Of a DNA stretch of 53,558 bases, positions 43,666-51,062 are shown in pieces. The notes under the pieces were generated by a model that had not been told where the DNA came from, did not search any database, and worked only from the letters and a program-made list of their open reading frames with translations. Numbering within the stretch: position 1 is the first letter of the stretch; every line of letters starts with the position of its first letter. The stretch spans positions 1 through 53,558 of the forward strand of contig JAMCQY010000381.1 in NCBI GenBank assembly GCA_023381945.1, written 5' to 3'. This DNA is from Deltaproteobacteria bacterium (GTDB lineage: Bacteria; Desulfobacterota; Desulfobaccia; Desulfobaccales; 0-14-0-80-60-11). The translations under genes and the position numbers were made by a program.

Positions 43666-44859
43666 TCAACTTCCCAATAGTTGTTGCGCCAGGATTTCCA
43701 CAATCCGCCGGGAAGCGCGGCCATCCCCGTAAGGGTTTTTGGCCTGGGCCATGGCCTGATAATGGTCAGGGTCTTCCAGGAGCGCTTTGACTTCTGCCAG
43801 AATGGTTTCCCGGCTGGTTCCCACCAGTTTCACCGTGCCGGCCCAGACCCCTTCCGGCCGTTCGGTGACCTCCCGCATTACCAGGACCGGCTTGCCCAGG
43901 GCCGGGGCCTCCTCCTGAATACCGCCGGAGTCGGTGAGGACCAGGTGGCTGCGGCTCATCAAGTACACGAAGGGGGCATAGTCCAGGGGGGGCAGGAGGG
44001 ACAGGCGCCCGCCGCCGGGGGTTTCGCAATGAAGTTCGCCGCCGGCTTTCCCACCACGGGCCGGTTCCGCCCCGGACAAGATCTCGTACACCGGCTGCTG
44101 CACATGGGGATTCAGATGCACCGGGTAGACCAGGTGTGCCTGGGGATAGGTTTCGACAATCTGCCGCAGGGCCAGGCAGATATTTTTAAAGCCTTCGCCG
44201 AAGTTCTCCCGCCGGTGGCCGGTCACCAGGATGAGGCGGCGCCCGTCCAAGGCCAGACCGTGCCGCCTAACAAAGTAATTCTCCCAAGCTTCTTTTTCGG
44301 ATGCTACCTGGGCGGCTATGAACTGCAAGGCATCGATCACCGTGTTGCCAGTGACCCAGATGCGTTCTGAAGACACTCCTTCGGCCAGGAGGTTGTCCCG
44401 GGCCCATGGGGTGGGCGCGAAGTGGTAGTCAGCCAGAGAGCCGGTCAGGCGGCGGTTCACTTCCTCGGGATAGGGCCGGTATTTGTCCCTGGTACGGAGA
44501 CCGGCCTCCACATGGCCCACCGGAATGCGGCAATAATAAGCCGCCAGGGCGGCGGCTAAAGTAGTGGTGGTGTCGCCGTGCACCAGGACCAGGTCCGGCC
44601 TCTCCCGCGCCAGCACTCCTTTAAGCCCATCCAGAACCCGGATGGTGATATCAAAGAGGTCCTGGTCAGGACTCATCAAGTCGAGATCAAAGTCCGGGAC
44701 AATCCCAAAGAGGTCCAGCACCTGGTCCAGCATCTGGCGGTGCTGGGCGGTGACCGCCACCTCGACCTGAAAGGCCCCCGCCTCTTTAAGCCGCAACACC
44801 ACCGGGGCCATCTTGATGGCCTCGGGCCGGGTGCCGAAGATGAGAAGGACTTTTTTCAT
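43666..44859 (-). CDS. wecB: UDP-N-acetylglucosamine 2-epimerase (non-hydrolysing)
   Basis: 397 residues. GT-B-like fold: GTRPEAIKMAPVVLRLKEAG at the N-terminus, VHGDTTTTLAAALAAYY, GHVEAGLRTRD, EEVNRRLTGSLADYHFAPT, VTGHRRENFGEG, and the sugar-nucleotide loop LTDSGGIQEEAPALGKPVLVMREVTERPE. Interconverts UDP-GlcNAc and UDP-ManNAc for surface polysaccharide. A short insert (ARGGKAGGELHCETPGGG, about residues 268-285) is unusual for the family. First-placed gene of the minus-strand polysaccharide region relative to the left end; it is likely last in its transcript. Confidence 0.93.
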   Translation of the reverse strand: MKKVLLIFGTRPEAIKMAPVVLRLKEAGAFQVEVAVTAQHRQMLDQVLDLFGIVPDFDLDLMSPDQDLFDITIRVLDGLKGVLARERPDLVLVHGDTTTTLAAALAAYYCRIPVGHVEAGLRTRDKYRPYPEEVNRRLTGSLADYHFAPTPWARDNLLAEGVSSERIWVTGNTVIDALQFIAAQVASEKEAWENYFVRRHGLALDGRRLILVTGHRRENFGEGFKNICLALRQIVETYPQAHLVYPVHLNPHVQQPVYEILSGAEPARGGKAGGELHCETPGGGRLSLLPPLDYAPFVYLMSRSHLVLTDSGGIQEEAPALGKPVLVMREVTERPEGVWAGTVKLVGTSRETILAEVKALLEDPDHYQAMAQAKNPYGDGRASRRIVEILAQQLLGS

Positions 44860-44987
44860 CGAAAAGAAGAGATTATGATTTAAATCCCTTTAAGAAGGTT
44901 TCTGCCTCGAAGGTTTTTCCGGTGTGTAGGAAAAGAGTTGTGGGCTGCGCCGCCTCGAGACAAGGTTGTACTTTTTGAACCTGCTCT

Positions 44988-45217
44988 TTATAAACGGGCC
45001 CATTCATTCGGAGTGATGCGCCGTTGTATGATGGCTTCCACTTCGTCTACCATCAATCGCAGTTGCGGTACTGAATATTCGCTATTGGAAGGAAGAGCCA
45101 AGCGTTGATGCTGAAAGATCAGAAATTGATGCCGAGCGCCGGAATAAGGGCCGGTAAATCCAAGCGGTGCAATTTGTGGATAAAGTCCCGTCTTTTACAT
45201 GGCCTCCAGTGACTCAC
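44988..45217 (-). pseudogene. hicA-like mRNA interferase gene with a one-base frameshift
   Basis: Not open in any single frame. From a GTG at 45217, which overlaps the hicB end by 23 bp, the frame reads MSHWRPCKRRDFIHKLHRL. After a one-base shift at a GG pair (45160-45161) the next frame reads GFTGPYSGARHQFLIFQ...LALPSNSEYSVPQL, ending near ITPNEWARL and a TAA. Joined, this is 76 residues with the HicA pattern: N-terminal helix, GPYSGxxHxF with catalytic His, then a strand and the SVPQLRxM segment. Adding one G would restore the gene. It may be a real mutation, a programmed shift or an assembly error. HicB is intact, which would fit a leftover antitoxin. Confidence 0.7.
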
Positions 45218-45467
45218 GGCCAGGCTCCTGGTTCAGATTGAGATTTTCGATAACCGGCAGTGAATGACCCATTTTGAGGCCTACCAGGAGCCAATCCTCC
45301 AGGGTCGAGCGCAATTCTTCCTCACAGAGGCGCAAAGTATCGGCAAAGGCGATGACTCCCGGACAGACGGGAATGCGGCCGGCAAAGGTGCCGTCTTCCA
45401 GCTTGTCATATGCCGCCTGGGCCATAGCCATAGATATATATTCGCTCAAGATAAACTTTGCAGCCAT
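45195..45467 (-). CDS. hicB: HicB-family antitoxin
   Basis: 90 residues with the HicB partial-RNase-H-like pattern: LSEYISMAMAQAAYDKLEDGTFAGRIPVCPGVIAFADTLRLCEEELRSTLEDWLLVGLKMG. Members bind and neutralise the HicA mRNA interferase and repress their own promoter. The gene precedes hicA, the reverse of the classical E. coli order but common in this subfamily. The downstream hicA-like gene carries a frameshift. It sits in the polysaccharide cluster with no functional link to it, as toxin-antitoxin pairs often do. Confidence 0.85.
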   Translation of the reverse strand: MAAKFILSEYISMAMAQAAYDKLEDGTFAGRIPVCPGVIAFADTLRLCEEELRSTLEDWLLVGLKMGHSLPVIENLNLNQEPGRESLEAM

Positions 45468-45553
45468 GTTACGTCCTCGCGCGAATCTAAAAAAAGCTTA
45501 CCATTGATAATAACAGCATCTGAGAATTATTTCCATACCAGGAAGAAGGCTTT

Positions 45554-46606
45554 TCAAACCTGTGAGGAATTAACCTTACGAACCGCTGACGACATCCCTG
45601 GTCCAAACCTGGCCGCCGCCTCAATCTGCTCCCAGTTTTCCCGGAACCAGGCGATGGCGTTCTTTAAGCCTGGTTCAAAGGCCGTGTGGGGTTCGTAGCC
45701 GATAAGCTGCGATGCCCGGTCCACCGAGGCCAACAACCGCGATTTGGTATCCCATTTGCGCCGCTCGGCATACAGGATGCCGGCTTGATTACCCACCTGG
45801 GCGTTGATCATCTCCGCCAGGTCAATGATGCGGGTCTCTTTGCCGGAAGCCAGATTGAATTCCTGGCCCACCGCGGCCTCGAAATACCCGGCCCGCAACA
45901 GCCCATCCACAATATCGCCCACGTAGGTGAAATCCCGGGTCTCCTCGCCGCTGCCGGTGATGGGCAGGGGCTGACCCCGCATGGCCCAGTAGATAAAGTT
46001 GGGGATGACATTGCGATACTGGCCGGGGAGTTCCCCTGGGCCATAAGAATTGAAAAACCGGGCCTTCACCACCGGCAAATCATAATGGTGCTTAAAGAAG
46101 TTGCAATAAAGCTCCCCCAGCATCTTGGTGATTTGGTAAGGAGAACTTAAATGCAGGGACATAAATTCTTCAGTGAGGGGCAATGGCGCATTGCTGCCGT
46201 AAATGGAGCACCCGGAGGAGGCGTAGACGAAACGCTGCACCCCGGCCAGGCGGGAATATTGGGCGAGTTTCAGGGTGCCCAGGCCATTTACCAGCAAATC
46301 TGTCTCCGGATGATCAATGGAGTTTTGATTGGCAAACAAGGCGGCCAGGTGATAAACCACTTCCGGTCCCTCGAAAAAGACCCTTTTCAGTTCCACTTCA
46401 TCCAGGATGCTGCCTTCCACAAAGAGAACATTGGGAAGGCTGGGCACGTTCCAGCGCACTGCCGAGGACAGGTCGTCCAGGACAATGACCAGCTTGGCGC
46501 CCAACTTCCCCAGGGCTTTCACCAGGTTGCTGCCGATGGCCCCGGCGCCGCCGGTGACCAGGATGGTTTTGCCTTGATAGTATTCTTGGTAAGCATCTAA
46601 AGACAT
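45554..46606 (-). CDS. NAD-dependent sugar epimerase/dehydratase
   Basis: 350 residues from ATG with GGGGGG 5 bases upstream; a start 36 bp earlier is less likely. Extended SDR fold: nucleotide loop TILVTGGAGAIGSNLVKAL, DDLSSA, YHLAALF, catalytic Ser in YASSGCSIYG, and YQITK with the Tyr-x3-Lys pair. Substrate loop GPGELPGQYRNVIPNFI and TRDFTYVGDI. Resembles UDP-glucose 4-epimerases and dTDP-glucose dehydratases; the precise nucleotide sugar cannot be told. Same strand as the methyltransferase upstream and the hic genes downstream. Confidence 0.87.
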   Translation of the reverse strand: MSLDAYQEYYQGKTILVTGGAGAIGSNLVKALGKLGAKLVIVLDDLSSAVRWNVPSLPNVLFVEGSILDEVELKRVFFEGPEVVYHLAALFANQNSIDHPETDLLVNGLGTLKLAQYSRLAGVQRFVYASSGCSIYGSNAPLPLTEEFMSLHLSSPYQITKMLGELYCNFFKHHYDLPVVKARFFNSYGPGELPGQYRNVIPNFIYWAMRGQPLPITGSGEETRDFTYVGDIVDGLLRAGYFEAAVGQEFNLASGKETRIIDLAEMINAQVGNQAGILYAERRKWDTKSRLLASVDRASQLIGYEPHTAFEPGLKNAIAWFRENWEQIEAAARFGPGMSSAVRKVNSSQV

Positions 46607-46673
46607 AATCCCCCCAATTTTAAGAACATGAGAAAATATCAAATGTTATTTCTGATGAAATGGATTTTGGCAT

Positions 46674-47618
46674 TTATTTTGTTTGAATATAAAGGGAAGA
46701 AGGAAAGTGTTGAGATATTTGTTCGAATGGCCTGTATTTGCTATCCCTAAGGCCATTTTTATCTAATTGTGGAGTATATTCTGGAAAAACTTCCTTTAAA
46801 ATATCCTTTCTCTCGTAATGCAACTGACTCATACAAAAAATTATTTTAACTTTATTATTGTTGATCAAAAAAGCTCGCAAAAGAGATGTTTCAGTCCAGT
46901 GTAAGAATGTACTAAGAACATCGCGTTGGTAGTCATACGGCAAAAATATATCGTGAAAGTGCACGACGACCCCGGGTTTCAATCGAGGAATTACCTCCAA
47001 TATTAGATAATTCACATCGCTTCCGGGTTTTACAGTATGGGATGAGTCAATAAAAAGCAGATCGCCGTCTTCGAGTCTTTCAAAGGGTTCTATGGGTACA
47101 TTTTGGACTTTTTCAGGAATCATTTCAATTTCTGAAAGAGCGTTAAGTTTAGGAGAAGGATATGGTTCAATACAAATAATTTTGGAAGTCTGGTTTACTT
47201 CCTCCGTATTTTTCTTTGATGCGGATATCATGCAGTACGTTGAAACACCGCAACCTACCTCAATAATCTTCTTTGGTTTATAGTGACGTATAATTGCATG
47301 TAAGGCCTGAGCTTCAATGTAACCAAAACCTGGGCCAAAGCCTCCCATAACTCCATCAAGGTAGATTTTATTGCCCAAAACTTCACCCATCCATGGCAGG
47401 CAGATCATTCGTAAATTTTCTACTTGATCGTCTATATCAATCGAAATTCCTGGTAATTCTGATTTTCTGGCCCAAATACCTTTAGTTCTCTCAAGTTCTA
47501 AAATGTTCGGAACCGGTGAATAATAATGAACAGGGAGAACATGGATCCCGAGACTTGTCCCGAACTTATAGAATCTGAAAAACACCCTTTTAAAATTATC
47601 TTTTATTTCTCTCAACAT
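46674..47618 (-). CDS. AT-rich class I SAM-dependent methyltransferase
   Basis: 314 residues from ATG with AAAGGAAA upstream; a start 36 bp earlier is less likely. Rossmann core with motif I IIEVGCGVSTYCMISASKK, acidic loop ICIEPYP, then LLFIDSSHTVKPGSDVNYLI and VVVHFHDIFLPYDYQ, as in the Methyltransf_24-type family that modifies sugars or small acceptors. Base composition and codon use are clearly AT-richer than its neighbours, a sign of horizontal transfer. Located in a polysaccharide operon, so an O-methyl or N-methyl sugar is the likely product (inferred). Confidence 0.82.
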   Translation of the reverse strand: MLREIKDNFKRVFFRFYKFGTSLGIHVLPVHYYSPVPNILELERTKGIWARKSELPGISIDIDDQVENLRMICLPWMGEVLGNKIYLDGVMGGFGPGFGYIEAQALHAIIRHYKPKKIIEVGCGVSTYCMISASKKNTEEVNQTSKIICIEPYPSPKLNALSEIEMIPEKVQNVPIEPFERLEDGDLLFIDSSHTVKPGSDVNYLILEVIPRLKPGVVVHFHDIFLPYDYQRDVLSTFLHWTETSLLRAFLINNNKVKIIFCMSQLHYERKDILKEVFPEYTPQLDKNGLRDSKYRPFEQISQHFPSSLYIQTK

Positions 47619-47673
47619 AAAATTTCCTTTGATATTATCCTGATAGAAGCGCATTCTCTACCGATTTCGTATC

Positions 47674-49140
47674 CTATGTTCCCCGGCCAAACAGGACGAT
47701 GCGTATGGTCTTGAGCAGGATGGCCAGATCCAGGAAGAACCCCATGTTCTTGATGTAATACAGGTCATACTTTAATTTTTCCCGGGTCTGCTCCAGGGAA
47801 GAGGTGTAAGGATACATCACCTGGGCCCAGCCGGAGAGCCCCGGCTTCACCAGCAGACGATAGCTGTAGTAAGGAATCTTCTCTTTATAGCCGCATTGCA
47901 CCATGGCCCCGGCAGCATCGCCGGCCCGCCGTCCCGGCCGCAGATCCGGCACCAGTTCTTGAAATTCCTGGATAAAAACCTGCCGCTCCGGCCTGGGTCC
48001 GATAAAGCTCATATCACCTCTTAGGATGTTCAGCAACTGGGGCAATTCATCCAGGCGCATTTTCCGTAAAACCCTTCCCACCCGGGTGATCCGGGAGTCC
48101 TCGGCGCAGGCCCATTGGGGCCCGAACCGTTCAGCCCCCTCTATCATGGTGCGGAATTTTATGATTTGAAAGGGCTTGCCGTCCTGCCCCAGGCGCTCCT
48201 GCCGGAAAAATACCGGCCCCCGGCTATCCAGCTTAACGGCCAGGGCAATCAGCAGAAACACCGGCCAGGTTGAGGCCAGGCTCAATATTGCTAAACCCAA
48301 ATCAAGCAGTCTCTTCAAATGCCGATAATAAACCTTGTTGGCCTGCATGCTGGTCAGATAAAACCAGGTATCGGAAATGTGTTCGATGGGGACTTTACCG
48401 GCCAGAAATTCATAAAGGCTCGGCATGTCCATTAGCTGGCAGCCGTTCCAAGAGATTTTATTTACCGCGGTAATCAAAGATGGGGACTTTTGGTGAGTGA
48501 CCGCCACTACCACCACCAGGTTAGCCTGGTGGCGATGTACGATCTCCGGCATTTGCGCGGAATTCCCCAAAACCGGCAGGCCCTCGATCTCAGCGCCCAA
48601 CTTCCCTGGATCGTCGTCAATAAACCCTATGGCCGTCAGGCCCCCCCGGGGACGGTGGCGAATGGCCTCCAGAATCCGCCGCCCACAACTGCCGGCGCCG
48701 ATAATCAATACCTGTCTTTGCAGCTGCTGGGGCAAGGCCAGGGCGGAGAAGCTGCAGCGCCAGATCAGCAGCAGTCCGATAAAAGCTGACGCCTGGATGA
48801 TTAACAAGGTGCGGCCGATAAAGGCCCCCAAAGGAAAATAGAACAGGACTATTACCACCAGCGCGCCCAATAAACCCGAAAGAATGAGCCGGGCAATATT
48901 GCTCCAGCGGCGAAAGTCCTGCTGGTAGTCGTAGGTATCGGCGATGTAGAGCACCAGCACATAGGTCAGGCCGACCAGGAGGAAAGCGGCAATGTGCTGA
49001 GAGGCAAATTCCCCGATTTCCGGGCCAAGTTTGGGAGTTCCGTACAGTCCCAAGGCCGCAGAAAGGCAGTAGGCTACGAAGTCCCCGGCCAGCAGGACCA
49101 GTTTCCACTTGGAAATATGAAGGCTGAATAATTTGTACAC
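47674..49140 (-). CDS. polyprenyl-phosphate sugar phosphotransferase with sensory N-terminal half
   Basis: 488 residues. Four or five transmembrane segments (about 12-135), a CoA-binding-like Rossmann domain (about 140-260, VLIIGAGSCGRRILEAI), another TM (about 285-305), then the catalytic sugar transferase domain (KRLLDLGLAILSLASTWPVFLLIAL, RQERLGQDGKPFQIIKFRTM, LDELPQLLNILRGDMSFIGPRP). It transfers a sugar phosphate to undecaprenyl phosphate to start a repeat unit (WcaJ/WbaP type). An insertion of about 24 residues (VPDLRPGRRAGDAAGAMVQC) splits the usual spacing before IPYYSYRLLVKPGLSGWAQV; see findings. Confidence 0.9.
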   Translation of the reverse strand: MYKLFSLHISKWKLVLLAGDFVAYCLSAALGLYGTPKLGPEIGEFASQHIAAFLLVGLTYVLVLYIADTYDYQQDFRRWSNIARLILSGLLGALVVIVLFYFPLGAFIGRTLLIIQASAFIGLLLIWRCSFSALALPQQLQRQVLIIGAGSCGRRILEAIRHRPRGGLTAIGFIDDDPGKLGAEIEGLPVLGNSAQMPEIVHRHQANLVVVVAVTHQKSPSLITAVNKISWNGCQLMDMPSLYEFLAGKVPIEHISDTWFYLTSMQANKVYYRHLKRLLDLGLAILSLASTWPVFLLIALAVKLDSRGPVFFRQERLGQDGKPFQIIKFRTMIEGAERFGPQWACAEDSRITRVGRVLRKMRLDELPQLLNILRGDMSFIGPRPERQVFIQEFQELVPDLRPGRRAGDAAGAMVQCGYKEKIPYYSYRLLVKPGLSGWAQVMYPYTSSLEQTREKLKYDLYYIKNMGFFLDLAILLKTIRIVLFGRGT

Positions 49141-49170
49141 CTGGGCACCGGAAATGCGTAAAGTTTAGAT

Positions 49171-49342
49171 GTACCCTTTGCCCAAAATTTTTCCGAATGC
49201 TGGTTCTTTAAATCCCCCTAAATCCCCCTTTTTCAAAGGGGGACTTTTTAAAGCAATTCCATTAAATTCCCCCTTTGGAAAAGGGGGGCCAGGGGGGGAT
49301 TTGTATGTGCCATAAGGAAAAAACTTGTGGCATCAGCTTTAA
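49171..49342. mobile_element. MITE-like element, degraded terminal repeats with CCCCCTTT core
   Basis: Left GTACCCTTTGCCCAAAATTT at 49171; right, inverted, TTAAAGCTGATGCCACAAG, ending at 49342. Interior (49210-49301) a full CCCCCTTT palindrome. The ends are more worn than in the copies at 34264 and 41199. It lies between the GT4 gene and the sugar phosphotransferase gene, within the operon direction. Confidence 0.75.
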
Positions 49343-49353
49343 TCTCAACGAAA

Positions 49354-50583
49354 TCATTTAATAAAGGAGATGGATCCGATACGCTCCTCTATCAATTCTG
49401 CGGCCCGGTCCAAAGAAAGATGCTCTAATGCGTATCTCCGACCCTGAACCCCCATTTTCTCCCGCAACCCGGGGTCCTGATAAAGCTGCAGGATAGCCTG
49501 GGACATGGCCTCAGGATCACTGGGGGGGATGGCCAGGCCGCATTGGGCTTCGGCCATCAGCCGGGGGGCATCGCCGTCCAGGGGCAGGCTGGCCAGCACC
49601 GGCCGGCCCGCGGCCATAATGCTCAAGATCTTGGAAGGGACCACCGGGGTTTTGACTTCCTGCCGCAGGGTCGCCAGGCAGAGGTCCGAGGCTGCCAGGA
49701 CCTCCGGGTATTTATCCTTGGGCTGCAGAATTGATAGAGGAACGTTGTCCAATTGATTCTCCCGGGCAAGTTGCTGGAGTTTGGGTTTTTCCACCCCATC
49801 GCCCACCAGTAGAAAGACAATGTCTCTTTGGTCTTTTAATATCCTGGCGCTATCCAGCACCGTATCCAGATCCTGGGAATAGCCCATAATCCCGGCAAAG
49901 GAGACCACAAAATGGTGATCCAGGTTAAGGGCGGCCCGGAGGCCGTTTTCCCGAAGACCCGGCTGAATCGCTTTGGTGTCTATCCAGTTAGGGATTACCG
50001 TCACTCTCCCGGACTTTCCGCCTTCGTTTAGCACATGCCGGCGGTTTCCCCCGGAATGGACCGCCACCAGATCGGCGTGACGGTAGAGAAATGATTCTAA
50101 TCTCCTAAAGATTCTGATTAGATAGGGGTTGCTCAGCACCCCCAGATCGACGGCGCTTTGGGGAAAGAGATCTTGAATATTGACGATCAAAGGCCGGCGC
50201 CGCAGCCGGCACATGGCCAGCATGGCCAGGGCCACCGGGAGGGGCGGTGAATAGACCAGGGCTGCCTCAAAGGCCGGCAGCCCCAACCCCGCCAGGCCGG
50301 CAAACAGGGCGGAAACAAATTGATCGAGCCCCCGAAGAATGGGCGCGTTCCAGGGAATATCGAGATTAAAGATCCGCAGCACCTTTAGGCCGTGATAGGT
50401 CTCGTAAACGAAGGGCCGCCGCCGGAAGTCCTTGCGCACGCCCGCCACGTGATAACGCGGCAGGCCGGTGAGCACGGTGACTTCATGGCCCCTTTCCCGC
50501 AGAGCCTGCCCCAGCTCAAAGTAAAGATGGGCCGCCGACCCTACCTCAGGGGGGAAAAAGGGGGATATAAGCAGGATCTTCAT
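49354..50583 (-). CDS. family 4 glycosyltransferase (WbuB-like)
   Basis: 409 residues of the GT-B fold: N-terminal acceptor half MKILLISPFFPPEVGSAAHL, with HEVTVLTGLPRYH and NIQDLFPQSAVDLG, the NDP-sugar half starting with VSFAGIMGYSQDLDTVLDSA, LLVGDGVEKPKLQ, and VVPSKILSIMAAGRPVLA, whose Lys and following acid/Gly region bind the donor. Retaining glycosyltransferase for surface glycan assembly in the cytoplasm. The specificity is unknown. A Gly-rich NEGGKSGRV stretch is usual for the family. Confidence 0.87.
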   Translation of the reverse strand: MKILLISPFFPPEVGSAAHLYFELGQALRERGHEVTVLTGLPRYHVAGVRKDFRRRPFVYETYHGLKVLRIFNLDIPWNAPILRGLDQFVSALFAGLAGLGLPAFEAALVYSPPLPVALAMLAMCRLRRRPLIVNIQDLFPQSAVDLGVLSNPYLIRIFRRLESFLYRHADLVAVHSGGNRRHVLNEGGKSGRVTVIPNWIDTKAIQPGLRENGLRAALNLDHHFVVSFAGIMGYSQDLDTVLDSARILKDQRDIVFLLVGDGVEKPKLQQLARENQLDNVPLSILQPKDKYPEVLAASDLCLATLRQEVKTPVVPSKILSIMAAGRPVLASLPLDGDAPRLMAEAQCGLAIPPSDPEAMSQAILQLYQDPGLREKMGVQGRRYALEHLSLDRAAELIEERIGSISFIK

Positions 50584-51062
50584 AGCGAAAATGAATCTTT
50601 CTTTTTATCTTTAATCTTTAACTTGCAAATTCTTTGCCAATGATAACTATCTGTAATTAAATATAATCCCGGTAATAAGACAATTTGGAGTGTTCGGTTT
50701 CCTGAACAAGCCAAACCACATGTTTAACTTATTAAAAGAGTTTGCGGTGATTTGCCCTGAGAAGTCCGCAGGAAGGACAGGAAAGCGAAGCGTTGATTTC
50801 TTTCATAGGGGCGGACCCAGGTGTCCGCCCCTATGAGGGCGCCCACGCAGGGCGTCCCTACAATAATTTTTTTGATATTTACAAATCAACATATGGGAAT
50901 GGAAGGTTTTTAAGTCCCCCTTTGAAAAAGGGGGATTTAGGGGGATTTCAAGAAGTTATATAAATCCCCCCTGCCCCCTTTTTCAAAGGGGGTGTAATGA
51001 TTTCCCAGCAAGAGCTCTTCGTTATTAGAGAGGAAACCGCAAAGTGGCCTTTGAAATGGCTT
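50584..51062. other. 479-bp gene-free region with two repeats
   Basis: Between the GT4 and bi-domain oxidoreductase genes. Contains a GTAGGGGCG-type repeat (50805-50861, ATAGGGGCGGACC...GTCCCTAC) and a CCCCCTTT-type copy (50911-50993). The rest (50584-50800) is AT-rich without a convincing frame; it probably holds the promoter of the GT4 gene. Confidence 0.7.
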
